A DNA stretch of 17,321 bases, taken from DASZGI01 sp035938995. Its GTDB lineage: Bacteria > Actinomycetota > Actinomycetes > Streptomycetales > Catenulisporaceae. Each line of letters starts with the position of its first letter. The first letter of the stretch is position 1. The position numbers were made by a program, and so were the translations under genes. The notes below the pieces were generated by a model. That model was given only the letters and a program-made list of their open reading frames with translations, did no database searches and was not told the origin of the DNA. Of this stretch, positions 1 to 6,728 are shown piece after piece. Where the stretch lies: the NCBI RefSeq assembly GCF_035938995.1, contig NZ_DASZGI010000398.1, positions 1 through 17,321 of the forward strand. The letters run 5' to 3'.

Positions 1-242
1 GGCCGCTGGTTGCCCGGCCAATGGGCGTCGAGGCAGGTGCCGTCGGGAAGGATCTCGCCCAGGTCGTCGAAGACCACGACACCGTTGCACAGCACGCTCC
101 AGCCCTGCTCGGGGTGGCTGGCCACGACGCGGGCGGCGGCGTGGTCGGCAGCGGCGGCGGACGGGCACTGCGGCACATGACGGCACGGGCCATGGGTGCG
201 GACGACGGGCTGGTCGAAGGTGCGAAGCGTTGACTGGAACAC
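1..242 (-). CDS. DUF5999-like small protein, cut by the window edge
   Basis: The minus strand encodes a small protein with CPSAAAADHAAARVV, SHPEQGWSVLCNGVVVFDD and LGEILPDG segments. From memory these are the conserved parts of the DUF5999 family, found in actinomycetes, of unknown function. Eighty codons are visible and the stop lies beyond position 1; family members are about 60-70 residues, so most of the protein is here. I chose the GTG start at 242 because AAGGAG lies 9 bases upstream. That gives an N-terminal extension of about 24 residues before the usual Cys-Pro start of the family. An internal GTG 24 codons later is possible but has no ribosome binding site. The usual family start has paired Cys/His residues and here C-R-H-V-P-Q-C-P keeps that spacing, so a metal site is possible but unproven. 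Confidence 0.75.
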   Translation of the reverse strand, partial: MFQSTLRTFDQPVVRTHGPCRHVPQCPSAAAADHAAARVVASHPEQGWSVLCNGVVVFDDLGEILPDGTCLDAHWPGNQR

Positions 243-292
243 TGGTCTCAACTCCTTGGAGCCGCGTACGTCTTCGTCACGGCGAACAGGGG

Positions 293-430
293 CTATAGCT
301 GGGTATTGAGCCGCGGTGGCCACGAATCGGTCACGGTCGTGTCGACGTACGCCTCGCGACTCCGCAGCCGACGCTTCAGCTGGATGCGCCGGCCTGGCGT
401 GCTTCTCTCGTCGTGTTGCCGGTTGCTCAT
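293..430 (-). CDS. Possible 45-residue hypothetical ORF
   Basis: An ATG at 430 is preceded by GAGG at 7-base spacing and opens a 45-codon frame ending at TAG (293-295). The product is basic in its middle (GRRIQLKRRLRSREAY) and has no membrane segment or motif I recognise. It lies between the DUF5999-like gene and the encapsulin gene, on the same strand as both. Only the ribosome binding site and open frame support it; codon bias is not strongly actinomycete-like, so it may not be translated. Confidence 0.25.
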   Translation of the reverse strand: MSNRQHDERSTPGRRIQLKRRLRSREAYVDTTVTDSWPPRLNTQL

Positions 431-630
431 CTGACCGCCTCGAGCCGGGAACAACATGACTGACACCTGAATACTCGTTCAGACCACCGGTCCGATTCAT
501 CCGCCAGCTGAGCAGACTTTGCCGGGGTTGGCGCACATCTTTCGACGCGCAGGTGCTCATTCGTACGCGGGTGCGCGGAGGGTGAACGCACGCGCAGACG
601 TGTAGCCCGAGGTCCCGGGTGTTCGCGAGG
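431..630. other. Intergenic stretch downstream of the encapsulin gene
   Basis: With 243-292 and the doubtful small ORF, this makes a gap of about 390 bases between the DUF5999-like gene and the encapsulin stop. It is lower in GC than its surroundings in places. I see no RNA gene, no clear terminator with a T-run and no convincing reading frame. A short GTGCG/CGCAC inverted repeat around 560-585 is too weak to call. Confidence 0.4.
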
Positions 631-1431
631 TCAGGTGAGTGCGACGGCGGCCTCGGTGGTCTGCGGGATGAACGTGAGCGATTCCTGGAAGTAGAGCTGC
701 ACCGTTTCCGCGTCGTGGGCGAGGTAGCCGATGGAGACGTCTTGGCCGAGGTGCAGTTCGTAATCGCCGCCGCGGGTGCTCAGCAGCACGCCCGCGCCGA
801 TCGCGGGCGCCCAGATGATCTCGCCGTCATCGCCGAGGATGCGGGCGAGGTGCTGGCGGATCGGGTAGCCGTGGTCGGTAGTCTCGGCCACCGCCGTGTA
901 CGCGTCGGCGGACAGCAGCAGGCTGTAGGGCCCTGCGACGCCGGCCAAGCGCAGTGCCGTGAGCGCCTTGGCCACCACGACCGGGTACTCGCGCGGGTCG
1001 GCGGGCAGGGCGATCGACGGGTTCGACGCGGCCTGCCGGATCCCGGTGATCCCGGCCGCGGCGAACCCGTCGACGATCGCCCGGTCCTCGGCATAGGCGA
1101 GCTGCTTGGCGGCGTCCTTGACCGGCTGCCAGTCGGCGTCTTTGGCACCGCGCGCGACGGCGTCGACGGCGGAGCGCTGCACGGTGACCGGGACGCGGAA
1201 CTGCACGACGCTGGCCACCTCGTAGCAGCCCGCCTCCACGCCCGGGCTGGGCGTGTCCAGGCGGCGCAGGTGTCCGGTGCCGACCGCGGCGAGCGCGACG
1301 CCCGCGGGGCCGATCACGTCGACGACGCGGCGGGCGGCCACGTGCAGTTCGAAGGTGCGGCGTGCCTCGGCCTCGATGTCGGCCCAGGCCTCGGCGGAGA
1401 TCGGCGCGAGTTCGCGGTGCAGGTTGTTCAC
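631..1431 (-). CDS. Family 1 encapsulin shell protein (linocin M18 / HK97 fold)
   Basis: The 266-residue product is a family 1 encapsulin: it self-assembles into a protein nanocompartment in the cytoplasm and packs cargo enzymes that carry a short C-terminal tag. Recognisable segments are the N-terminal NNLHRELAPIS, the ARRVVDVIGPAG stretch, EDRAIVDGFAAAGI and the C-terminal ETVQLYFQESLTF. Length matches the family (about 264-270 residues), whose members usually form 60-subunit shells. The GTG start at 1431 has AAGGAG 9 bases upstream and overlaps the peroxidase stop as GTGA, so the two are probably translationally coupled. The neighbour carries the matching cargo tag, which fixes the pairing. 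I see no internal ferritin or other fusion. Confidence 0.95.
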   Translation of the reverse strand: MNNLHRELAPISAEAWADIEAEARRTFELHVAARRVVDVIGPAGVALAAVGTGHLRRLDTPSPGVEAGCYEVASVVQFRVPVTVQRSAVDAVARGAKDADWQPVKDAAKQLAYAEDRAIVDGFAAAGITGIRQAASNPSIALPADPREYPVVVAKALTALRLAGVAGPYSLLLSADAYTAVAETTDHGYPIRQHLARILGDDGEIIWAPAIGAGVLLSTRGGDYELHLGQDVSIGYLAHDAETVQLYFQESLTFIPQTTEAAVALT

Positions 1432-2483
1432 GGTGCCAGGCTCCTTCTGAGGCTTCCGATGCCGAGCGAGCCGTCGGCGAGGGCGGCGACGGCGGCGACG
1501 TCCTCGGCCGGCGAGGGGGCGGGGACGGATGAGGCGGTCGTCGCGGACGCGTCGGGTGGGTCGTCGAGGAAGTCGGCGCTGGGGCAGAAGAACAGGGTGC
1601 CGGTGACGGCGGTGGAGAACTCCAGGATGCGGTCGGTGTGTCCGGGCACGTCGCCGAGGAACATGCGGCGCAGCATCCGCTCGGTCACCTCGGGGGTGGC
1701 CGAGTAGCCGATGAAATAGGTGCCGAACTCGCCGGCGCCGACGTGTCCGAAGGGCATGTTGTCGCGCACGATCTGCCGTTCGCGCCCGTCCTCGTCGACG
1801 ATCGTGTTGAGCGCGACGTGCGAGTCGGTGGGTTTGACCGCGTCGTCGAGTTCGATGTCGTCCAGCTTGGTGCGGCCGACGGCGCGCTCCTGCTCCTCGA
1901 CCGGCAGGCGGTTCCAGGCCTCGAGGTCGTGGAGGTACTTCTGCACGATGACGTAGCTGCCGCCGGCGAAGTCCGGGTCGGCGTCCTCGGGCACGAGCGC
2001 GGCGGCGAGGGCGGCGGGGCCCGTGGGGTTCTCGGTGCCGTCGACGAAGCCCAGCAGGTCGCGTTCGTCGAAGTACTTGAAGCCGTGCACCTCGTCGACC
2101 ACGCGCACTGCGCCGCCGAGCCGCCGCATGATCTGCCCCGCGAGCTCGAAGCACAGGTCCATGCGCCGGGCCCGGATATGGAACAGCAGGTCGCCGGGGG
2201 TGGCCGGTGCGGCGTGCCGAGGGCCGGCCAGGGGCTGGAACGGGTGCAGCTCGGCCGGGCGCGGCCCGGCGAACAGCCGGTCCCAGGCAGTGGAGCCGAT
2301 GCCGGCGACTACAGTGAGCCCGCCCTCCGGGATGCGGAAGCCGACCGAACGGGAGAGCCCGGCGAGGTCGGCGAGCACGTCGCGGACCACCTGCTCGCCC
2401 CCTGGCCCGATCGTCGCCACGAGGAAGATCGCCGCCGCGGTGAGCGGCGAGAGCACCGGCTGCGGCTCGGCTGGCGGTGCCAT
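1428..2483 (-). CDS. DyP-type heme peroxidase, encapsulin cargo
   Basis: The 351-residue product is a dye-decolorizing peroxidase, a heme enzyme that uses hydrogen peroxide to oxidise organic substrates. The GXXDG motif is present as G145-F-V-D148-G149 followed by TENPTG, with catalytic Asp148. His222 in the KPTDSHVALN segment is the expected proximal heme ligand and Arg240 in IVRDNMPFG the expected distal Arg. No signal peptide is seen, as expected for a cytoplasmic, encapsulated enzyme. After an Ala/Pro/Ser-rich linker (about 309-336) comes DGSLGIGSL, the cargo loading tag. The ATG at 2483 has GAGGAG at 7-base spacing; a GTG just before it is the alternative. It is first in the operon with the shell gene. 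The likely role is peroxide detoxification or peroxide-driven oxidation inside the shell. Confidence 0.95.
   Translation of the reverse strand: MAPPAEPQPVLSPLTAAAIFLVATIGPGGEQVVRDVLADLAGLSRSVGFRIPEGGLTVVAGIGSTAWDRLFAGPRPAELHPFQPLAGPRHAAPATPGDLLFHIRARRMDLCFELAGQIMRRLGGAVRVVDEVHGFKYFDERDLLGFVDGTENPTGPAALAAALVPEDADPDFAGGSYVIVQKYLHDLEAWNRLPVEEQERAVGRTKLDDIELDDAVKPTDSHVALNTIVDEDGRERQIVRDNMPFGHVGAGEFGTYFIGYSATPEVTERMLRRMFLGDVPGHTDRILEFSTAVTGTLFFCPSADFLDDPPDASATTASSVPAPSPAEDVAAVAALADGSLGIGSLRRSLAP
1449..1475 (-). other. Encapsulin cargo-loading peptide coding segment
   Basis: These nine codons encode DGSLGIGSL, residues 337-345 of the peroxidase. This is the canonical targeting motif that binds the inner face of family 1 encapsulins. 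Six further residues (RRSLAP) follow before the stop, so the tag is not exactly terminal. Confidence 0.9.
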
Positions 2484-2730
2484 CACGGCGCTCCTCGGCG
2501 TTCGGGTGCAACACAGACCAAGACCAATGTAAGGGCATCCTCGTCGCCGAGCAGGATGGGAGAACTCGCAGGGCACGCGGACGAGCATCTTGTCGGTGCC
2601 GGTGCCCAGTGCCGTTGAGGAGGCCGAGGAAGGCGTCGACCGTTTGGGTGATACCTCGGTACGACCTCCCAGGAGGATGCCGTCATTTGGCCGACTGACA
2701 ACGAGACAGGCGTACTCGGCGGCAGGGACA
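2484..2730. other. Upstream region of the peroxidase-encapsulin operon
   Basis: Together with the integrase-like tail at 2731-2772 this makes a gap of about 320 bases. Reading on the minus strand, the peroxidase is preceded by a TACATT hexamer (about 40-50 bases upstream of the start) that could be a -10 box, but no matching -35 is visible. No OxyR-, FurA- or iron-box-like palindrome stands out. The several frames open here show no family similarity I recognise. Confidence 0.3.
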
Positions 2731-2772
2731 GCACTCGGCGGCATCCTGCACGAATACGAACACGCCGCCTGA
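2731..2772 (+). pseudogene. Possible 3' remnant of an integrase/transposase gene
   Basis: The plus strand encodes ALGGILHEYEHAA followed by TGA. From memory this resembles the last residues of actinomycete IS-type integrase core proteins, which often end in a VLGG-[LI]-[IH]-HEY tail. No upstream DDE-type catalytic sequence survives: the preceding bases have no matching frame and no inverted repeat or target duplication is visible. The match is short, so chance similarity is a real alternative. Confidence 0.3.
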
Positions 2773-2805
2773 CGTGTGCGGGCGGGGTTTTCGCAAGGGC
2801 AGGGC

Positions 2806-3309
2806 TCAGTCCGCGCGGGCTGTGAGCGACCGGATGCGGATGACTGCGGCCGTCGACAGCAACAGCACGACGGCGATCTCCGTCAGGACGCTGAGGAGGG
2901 CCTGCGGCGCGGGTTGCAGGCCGCGTTCGGTGAATCCGAACACCCCGACGGTGCGCGAGGCGACGAACCCGGCGAGCGCGCCGAGCGCCGCGCCCGCCGC
3001 GCCGAGCGGGACCAGGACGGACGGGCGCACGAACACGGCGACGAGCAGCAGCAGCGCCAGGGCGAACGAGGCTGCGGACTGCACCAGGAACAACACGCCG
3101 ACGACGTGGATGAACCGGTAGCCGTCGGCGTAGAGCTGCCCGTGGATGTAGCCGCTGCCAGTCAGCGCAGCCGCCGCAGCGACGTACAGCGCGCGCACGG
3201 CTGTGCCGCGGGAGCCCGCCGGTCCGCCGGGTGCGGATCGTCCAGGCAGGAAGCTCACGGCAGGCAGATGCAAAGAGCGGCGGCCGGCGGCAACGGGTTT
3301 CAAAGTCAT
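2806..3309 (-). CDS. Small multi-pass membrane protein of unknown function
   Basis: The 167-residue product has a basic, Pro/Gly-rich N-terminus (about 38 residues) and then about four hydrophobic segments near 39-51, 64-95, 98-116 and 137-157. Conserved-looking parts are GYIHGQLYADGYRFIHVVG and SRTVGVFGFTERG. I recall similar uncharacterised actinomycete membrane proteins with the same Gly-Tyr-Ile-His and Arg-Thr-Val-Gly patterns but know no function. The ATG at 3309 is preceded only by a weak purine run (GAGAG); an in-frame start further upstream at 3402 would add 31 residues with no membrane character. It stands alone between the possible integrase remnant and the divergent LAL regulator. 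Confidence 0.75.
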   Translation of the reverse strand: MTLKPVAAGRRSLHLPAVSFLPGRSAPGGPAGSRGTAVRALYVAAAAALTGSGYIHGQLYADGYRFIHVVGVLFLVQSAASFALALLLLVAVFVRPSVLVPLGAAGAALGALAGFVASRTVGVFGFTERGLQPAPQALLSVLTEIAVVLLLSTAAVIRIRSLTARAD

Positions 3310-3719
3310 GAGCCTGACTCTCTGGTGGGCCGAATCTACGGCGGTGATACGGAAGATGGACAAGTGTGCATCGGGCAGGAAAACGGGGCGCCGGGGGCAC
3401 ATGCGAGCGCCCTGGCACCTATGAAGGAATACGAGCCTGGGTTACACCTGAACCGCCTGGCTTGGGTCCAAGTCTGGGGCCGAGCCGGGCGGCTCATATC
3501 GCGTGACCAGCGCGAGAGCCGGGAACCATGCCGCATCCGCAGCGGGACACGCACCACTTCGAGCCCCGATCTCGGCACCTGACGGTCTCCGGGCGCCCGC
3601 AGATTTTGAGTATCAGATTACTCATTTCCGGCGGATTCGCGGCGCTTACGATGGGGCGCGGGTTGTTGGCTCGCACCCGTCTCCGGGGTGGGCCGTGAGT
3701 GTCGCCTGCAAGGGGTTCC
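3310..3719. other. Intergenic region between membrane protein and LAL regulator
   Basis: This 410-base stretch separates divergent genes and should hold both promoters. It contains one AT-rich perfect dyad (3607-3624, listed separately) and a TACGAT hexamer at 3647-3652 that could be a -10 box for the regulator, although no good -35 lies 16-18 bases before it. Frames open on both strands here show no recognisable protein. Confidence 0.4.
3607..3624. promoter_or_regulatory. AT-rich inverted repeat, candidate operator of the LAL gene
   Basis: TGAGTA and TACTCA form a perfect 6-base inverted repeat around a 6-base spacer. It is one of the few AT-rich patches in the region and lies about 95 bases upstream of the regulator start. 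The size fits a dimeric HTH protein site; which protein binds is unknown. Confidence 0.4.
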
Positions 3720-6557
3720 ATGACAGTCATCGAGTGCGACGCGCCGGCGGTGTCCTTGCGCGACCGGGAGCTCGACGCGGTCGGGCTCATGCTGGAGTCG
3801 GCGCGGGACGGGCGCGGCGCCGCGGTCTTCGTGCTCGGCGAGGAGGGCATGGGCAGGACCGCGCTGTGCCAGGAGGCGGCGCGGTGGGCCGAGGCGTCCG
3901 GCATGCTCGTGGTGCGCGGCAGGACCAGCCGGATCGACCGCGGCATCCCGCTGCGTCCGCTGGCCGAGGCACTGCTCGACCTGGTGCGCCGTGCCGATGT
4001 GCCGCTCGATGCGCTGGGCGGATACCTCGGTGTGCTCGGCCGGGTCGTTCCGGACTTCGGGCCGCCCTCGCCCGCGGCGGGTTTCAGCCCGGTTCTGCTG
4101 GCCGAAGCGGTGCTGCGTCTGCTGGCGCTGGCCGGGCGCTCGCGCGGATGTCTGATCCTGCTCGAGGATCTGCACGACGCCGATCCGACCACCCTGGCCG
4201 TGGTGGAATACCTGACGGACAACCTGGCCGCGCAGCCCGTCGCCGTGCTCGCGACCGTACGCCTCGAGCCCTGCGCAGCCCTCGACCTCGCGCTGGCCGC
4301 TTCGCGCGGCGCGAGCGCGACCGCGGTGACGCTCGAACCGCTGGACACCCGACGGATCCGCGAACTGACGGCCATGCAGTTATGCGCCGAGGAGCGGCAG
4401 GTCACCGACGAGCTGGCGCAGCGGGTGGCAGCGGTCAGCGGCGGAAACCCGCTGATCGCCCGCGAGTTCGTAGACGCCATGCGACTGTCCGGCGAGGCGT
4501 TCCGCGAAGTCGAGGACACGGGAATCGGCTGCGGGAATCCAGCTGCCTGGTGGCGGCTGCGCTCCGGCGTGTCCACCCCGATACCCGACTCCGTGGTGCG
4601 GTTCATGACGCGCCGCACTGACCGCCTCGGCCCTTACAGCAGCACCCTGATGTCGGCGGCCGCAGTGGTTGGCGGGTGTTTTCCGGCGGCGCTGCTCAGC
4701 GAGGTGAGCAGGGTCGGCGAGGCGGAGCTGCGGGATTGGCTGCGCGACGCAGTCCACGCGGGTCTGGTTGAACCCTGCCGCAAAGCGCCCGGCTGGTACG
4801 AGCTGTGCCATCCGGCCCTGCGTCCCGCGTTTCTGACGCAGACCTCAGACCGCGAGCGGGGGCTGTGGGCGCGGCGGGCGGCCGCCGCAGCCGCCGGCAC
4901 CGGCTCGGGCCTCGGCCATGTCGGTCTGGTTGCGCGGCTGCTGGGGACGGTGCTGCAGGAACTCTCCCGCTCGTCCGCCAGCGAGGCCCTCGGCCGGGCG
5001 CAGGCGCAGCGTGCGACCGCCGAGACGCTCACGGTCCTGATCCCCGCGCTGGCGGATGCCGGGGAGCCGGACGAAGCGCTCCGGCTCGCAGACTGGACCC
5101 GGTGGATCGCTTCAGAACTTCCCGCTGAGCTCGCGGCTGCGGTGGCGCTGCGGGCAGCATGGGTCGCGGTGCTCGTCGGGCGGCGCGAGGAAGCGCAGGT
5201 CTGGATCAAACAACTGCACGGGCTCGGCGGATCCGACCACGACGGCTCATTCGTCCTGGAACGGGATCTTGTGGCCGCCTGGGCCGCGCTCGACTCGCCA
5301 TTGGGCCATGAGAGTGAACGCGCCGCCGAACGCCTCATGGCAGAGATACAGCAGCTCGAGGCGAAGTGGCCCGACCGGCGGCGCGTCGAAACCCGTGCCG
5401 TACTGCTGCTCGGGCAGGCTGCGCGGCGGCGCGACGCCCGGGCCGCCGCGCGGTGGTTCGCGCACGCCGCGACACTCGCGCACCAAGACGGACCGGCCGT
5501 CGACCGAATACGGTCACTGATCTCAGCGGGCGAGCAGGACTGGCTGATCGGTGCTCCGTCCGATCGCCTGGAGCGGGCGGGCGACGAGGCCCGCCGCGTC
5601 GGGGCGCTGGCTCTCGCCCGCGCCGCGAGGTCGAGCATGCTGCTCAGGGACACGCTGTGGGAACGCGAGGTTGGCGGCGGCAACGAGCAGACAGACGGGG
5701 TCGGGACAGAGGTCACCGCGATCGGTGCGGGCTTGCGCGGGGACCGGGCGACGCTGGAACGGATGCTGAACCGCGACTCGGTGGACTGCGACATCGCGGA
5801 CCGGGACCGCTCGGACTCGTTTCCCCTCGACCGCGGGATAGGGGCGGCGTTCTGCGCCCTTCTCGAAGAAAAACCCGGACTCGCCCTGCACGAAACGCAC
5901 TTTGCGACAGCCGAGCGACGGGATCCGCGTGAGTGCTGTCCGCTCGTGGAACCAGCAGGGCTGGACCTGCTGCTGCGCGTGCTGTACGAGGGCGCGGGAC
6001 GGCGCGAGTATGACGAAGCACTGGCGCAGTCGGTCCGCGGAGTGTGCTGGAACGACCAGTTCACGCACCTTGCCGACGCCGTCCTGCTCGGTCGCGCAGG
6101 TCGCCGTCGGCAGGCGGCCGCGGCGGTGGCCCATGCGGAGCTGGTGGCCGAGTCCTTTCCGACCGCGCATCATCTCGGGTTGCGCCTCGTCGCGGACGCG
6201 GCGATCGCCGACGGCTGGGGAGAGCCGGCGCTGTGGTTGCGCCGCGCCGAGGACCACTTCCACGCCCTTCGCGCACCGGCTGTCGCAGATGCGTGTCGTG
6301 CACGGCTGCGGCGGTTGGGAGTGCGGATACCACAGCACCGCCGGGACGCGGAGCGGGTGCCCGCCGCACTGCGCGCGCGCGGCGTGACAGTACGCGAATA
6401 CGAGGTGCTGCGGCTGCTGGCGGGCGGAGCGGGAAATCGGCAGATCGCCGGGGCGTTGCAGATCTCCCCGCGCACCGTGGAAAAGCATGTGGCCAGTCTG
6501 CTGATGAAGAGCGGCCACGGCGACCGCGCCGCCCTCGCGAGGTTCGCCGACGTCTGA
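3720..6557 (+). CDS. LAL-family ATPase/LuxR transcriptional regulator (first of two)
   Basis: The 945-residue product has the layout of a large ATP-binding LuxR regulator: N-terminal STAND-type ATPase, long helical repeat-like middle, and a C-terminal LuxR HTH. The P-loop is G40-E-E-G-M-G-R46-T47, with Arg where Walker A normally has Lys; the Walker B segment CLILLEDLHDAD (144-155) is good. The HTH occupies about residues 885-945, with TVREYEVLRLLAGG and ISPRTVEKHVASLL. Such proteins usually activate pathway genes in response to a ligand. I chose ATG 3720 (AAGGGG just upstream); an in-frame GTG at 3699 is possible. Codon 221 (4380-4382) is TTA, the rare leucine codon whose use in streptomycetes depends on the bldA tRNA, so expression may be developmentally timed. 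The target genes are unknown. Confidence 0.92.
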   Translation: MTVIECDAPAVSLRDRELDAVGLMLESARDGRGAAVFVLGEEGMGRTALCQEAARWAEASGMLVVRGRTSRIDRGIPLRPLAEALLDLVRRADVPLDALGGYLGVLGRVVPDFGPPSPAAGFSPVLLAEAVLRLLALAGRSRGCLILLEDLHDADPTTLAVVEYLTDNLAAQPVAVLATVRLEPCAALDLALAASRGASATAVTLEPLDTRRIRELTAMQLCAEERQVTDELAQRVAAVSGGNPLIAREFVDAMRLSGEAFREVEDTGIGCGNPAAWWRLRSGVSTPIPDSVVRFMTRRTDRLGPYSSTLMSAAAVVGGCFPAALLSEVSRVGEAELRDWLRDAVHAGLVEPCRKAPGWYELCHPALRPAFLTQTSDRERGLWARRAAAAAAGTGSGLGHVGLVARLLGTVLQELSRSSASEALGRAQAQRATAETLTVLIPALADAGEPDEALRLADWTRWIASELPAELAAAVALRAAWVAVLVGRREEAQVWIKQLHGLGGSDHDGSFVLERDLVAAWAALDSPLGHESERAAERLMAEIQQLEAKWPDRRRVETRAVLLLGQAARRRDARAAARWFAHAATLAHQDGPAVDRIRSLISAGEQDWLIGAPSDRLERAGDEARRVGALALARAARSSMLLRDTLWEREVGGGNEQTDGVGTEVTAIGAGLRGDRATLERMLNRDSVDCDIADRDRSDSFPLDRGIGAAFCALLEEKPGLALHETHFATAERRDPRECCPLVEPAGLDLLLRVLYEGAGRREYDEALAQSVRGVCWNDQFTHLADAVLLGRAGRRRQAAAAVAHAELVAESFPTAHHLGLRLVADAAIADGWGEPALWLRRAEDHFHALRAPAVADACRARLRRLGVRIPQHRRDAERVPAALRARGVTVREYEVLRLLAGGAGNRQIAGALQISPRTVEKHVASLLMKSGHGDRAALARFADV
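4380..4382 (+). other. In-frame TTA leucine codon
   Basis: Codon 221 of the first LAL regulator, within AMQLCAEERQ, is TTA. In frame-checking the other genes by eye I found no second TTA. In streptomycetes such codons are read by the bldA tRNA and delay expression to late growth. Confidence 0.8.
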
Positions 6558-6728
6558 CCCGGCCGGCTGCCAGCTCACGTAGATGGTTGAACCGTACACC
6601 GGATGCCCGTCGTTGTAATGAAGACAACTGCGGATCCGGAGGGGGTGCGCCTGAGGGTGCTGTTTCCACAGAGCCCTGCTGGTCAGAGTGGGGTGTGGGA
6701 TTCACGTGTGACAAGGGGGGAAGACGCG

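Noticed and set aside
619..2618. Long open frames on the plus strand opposite the encapsulin and peroxidase genes
   Set aside because: They are mirrors of high-GC coding on the minus strand; the minus-strand products match known families over their full length.
3494..4618. A 374-codon open frame on the minus strand over the start of the first LAL gene
   Set aside because: Ser/Arg-rich make-up typical of antisense frames; the plus strand has clear ATPase motifs here.
6587..6619. TTGAAC and TGTAAT as a promoter for the second LAL gene
   Set aside because: The spacing is about 21 bases, too long for a normal promoter.
6603..6728. Upstream start of the second LAL gene at 6603
   Set aside because: The 42 added residues have poor codon bias and no homology; ATG 6729 has a purine-rich binding site.
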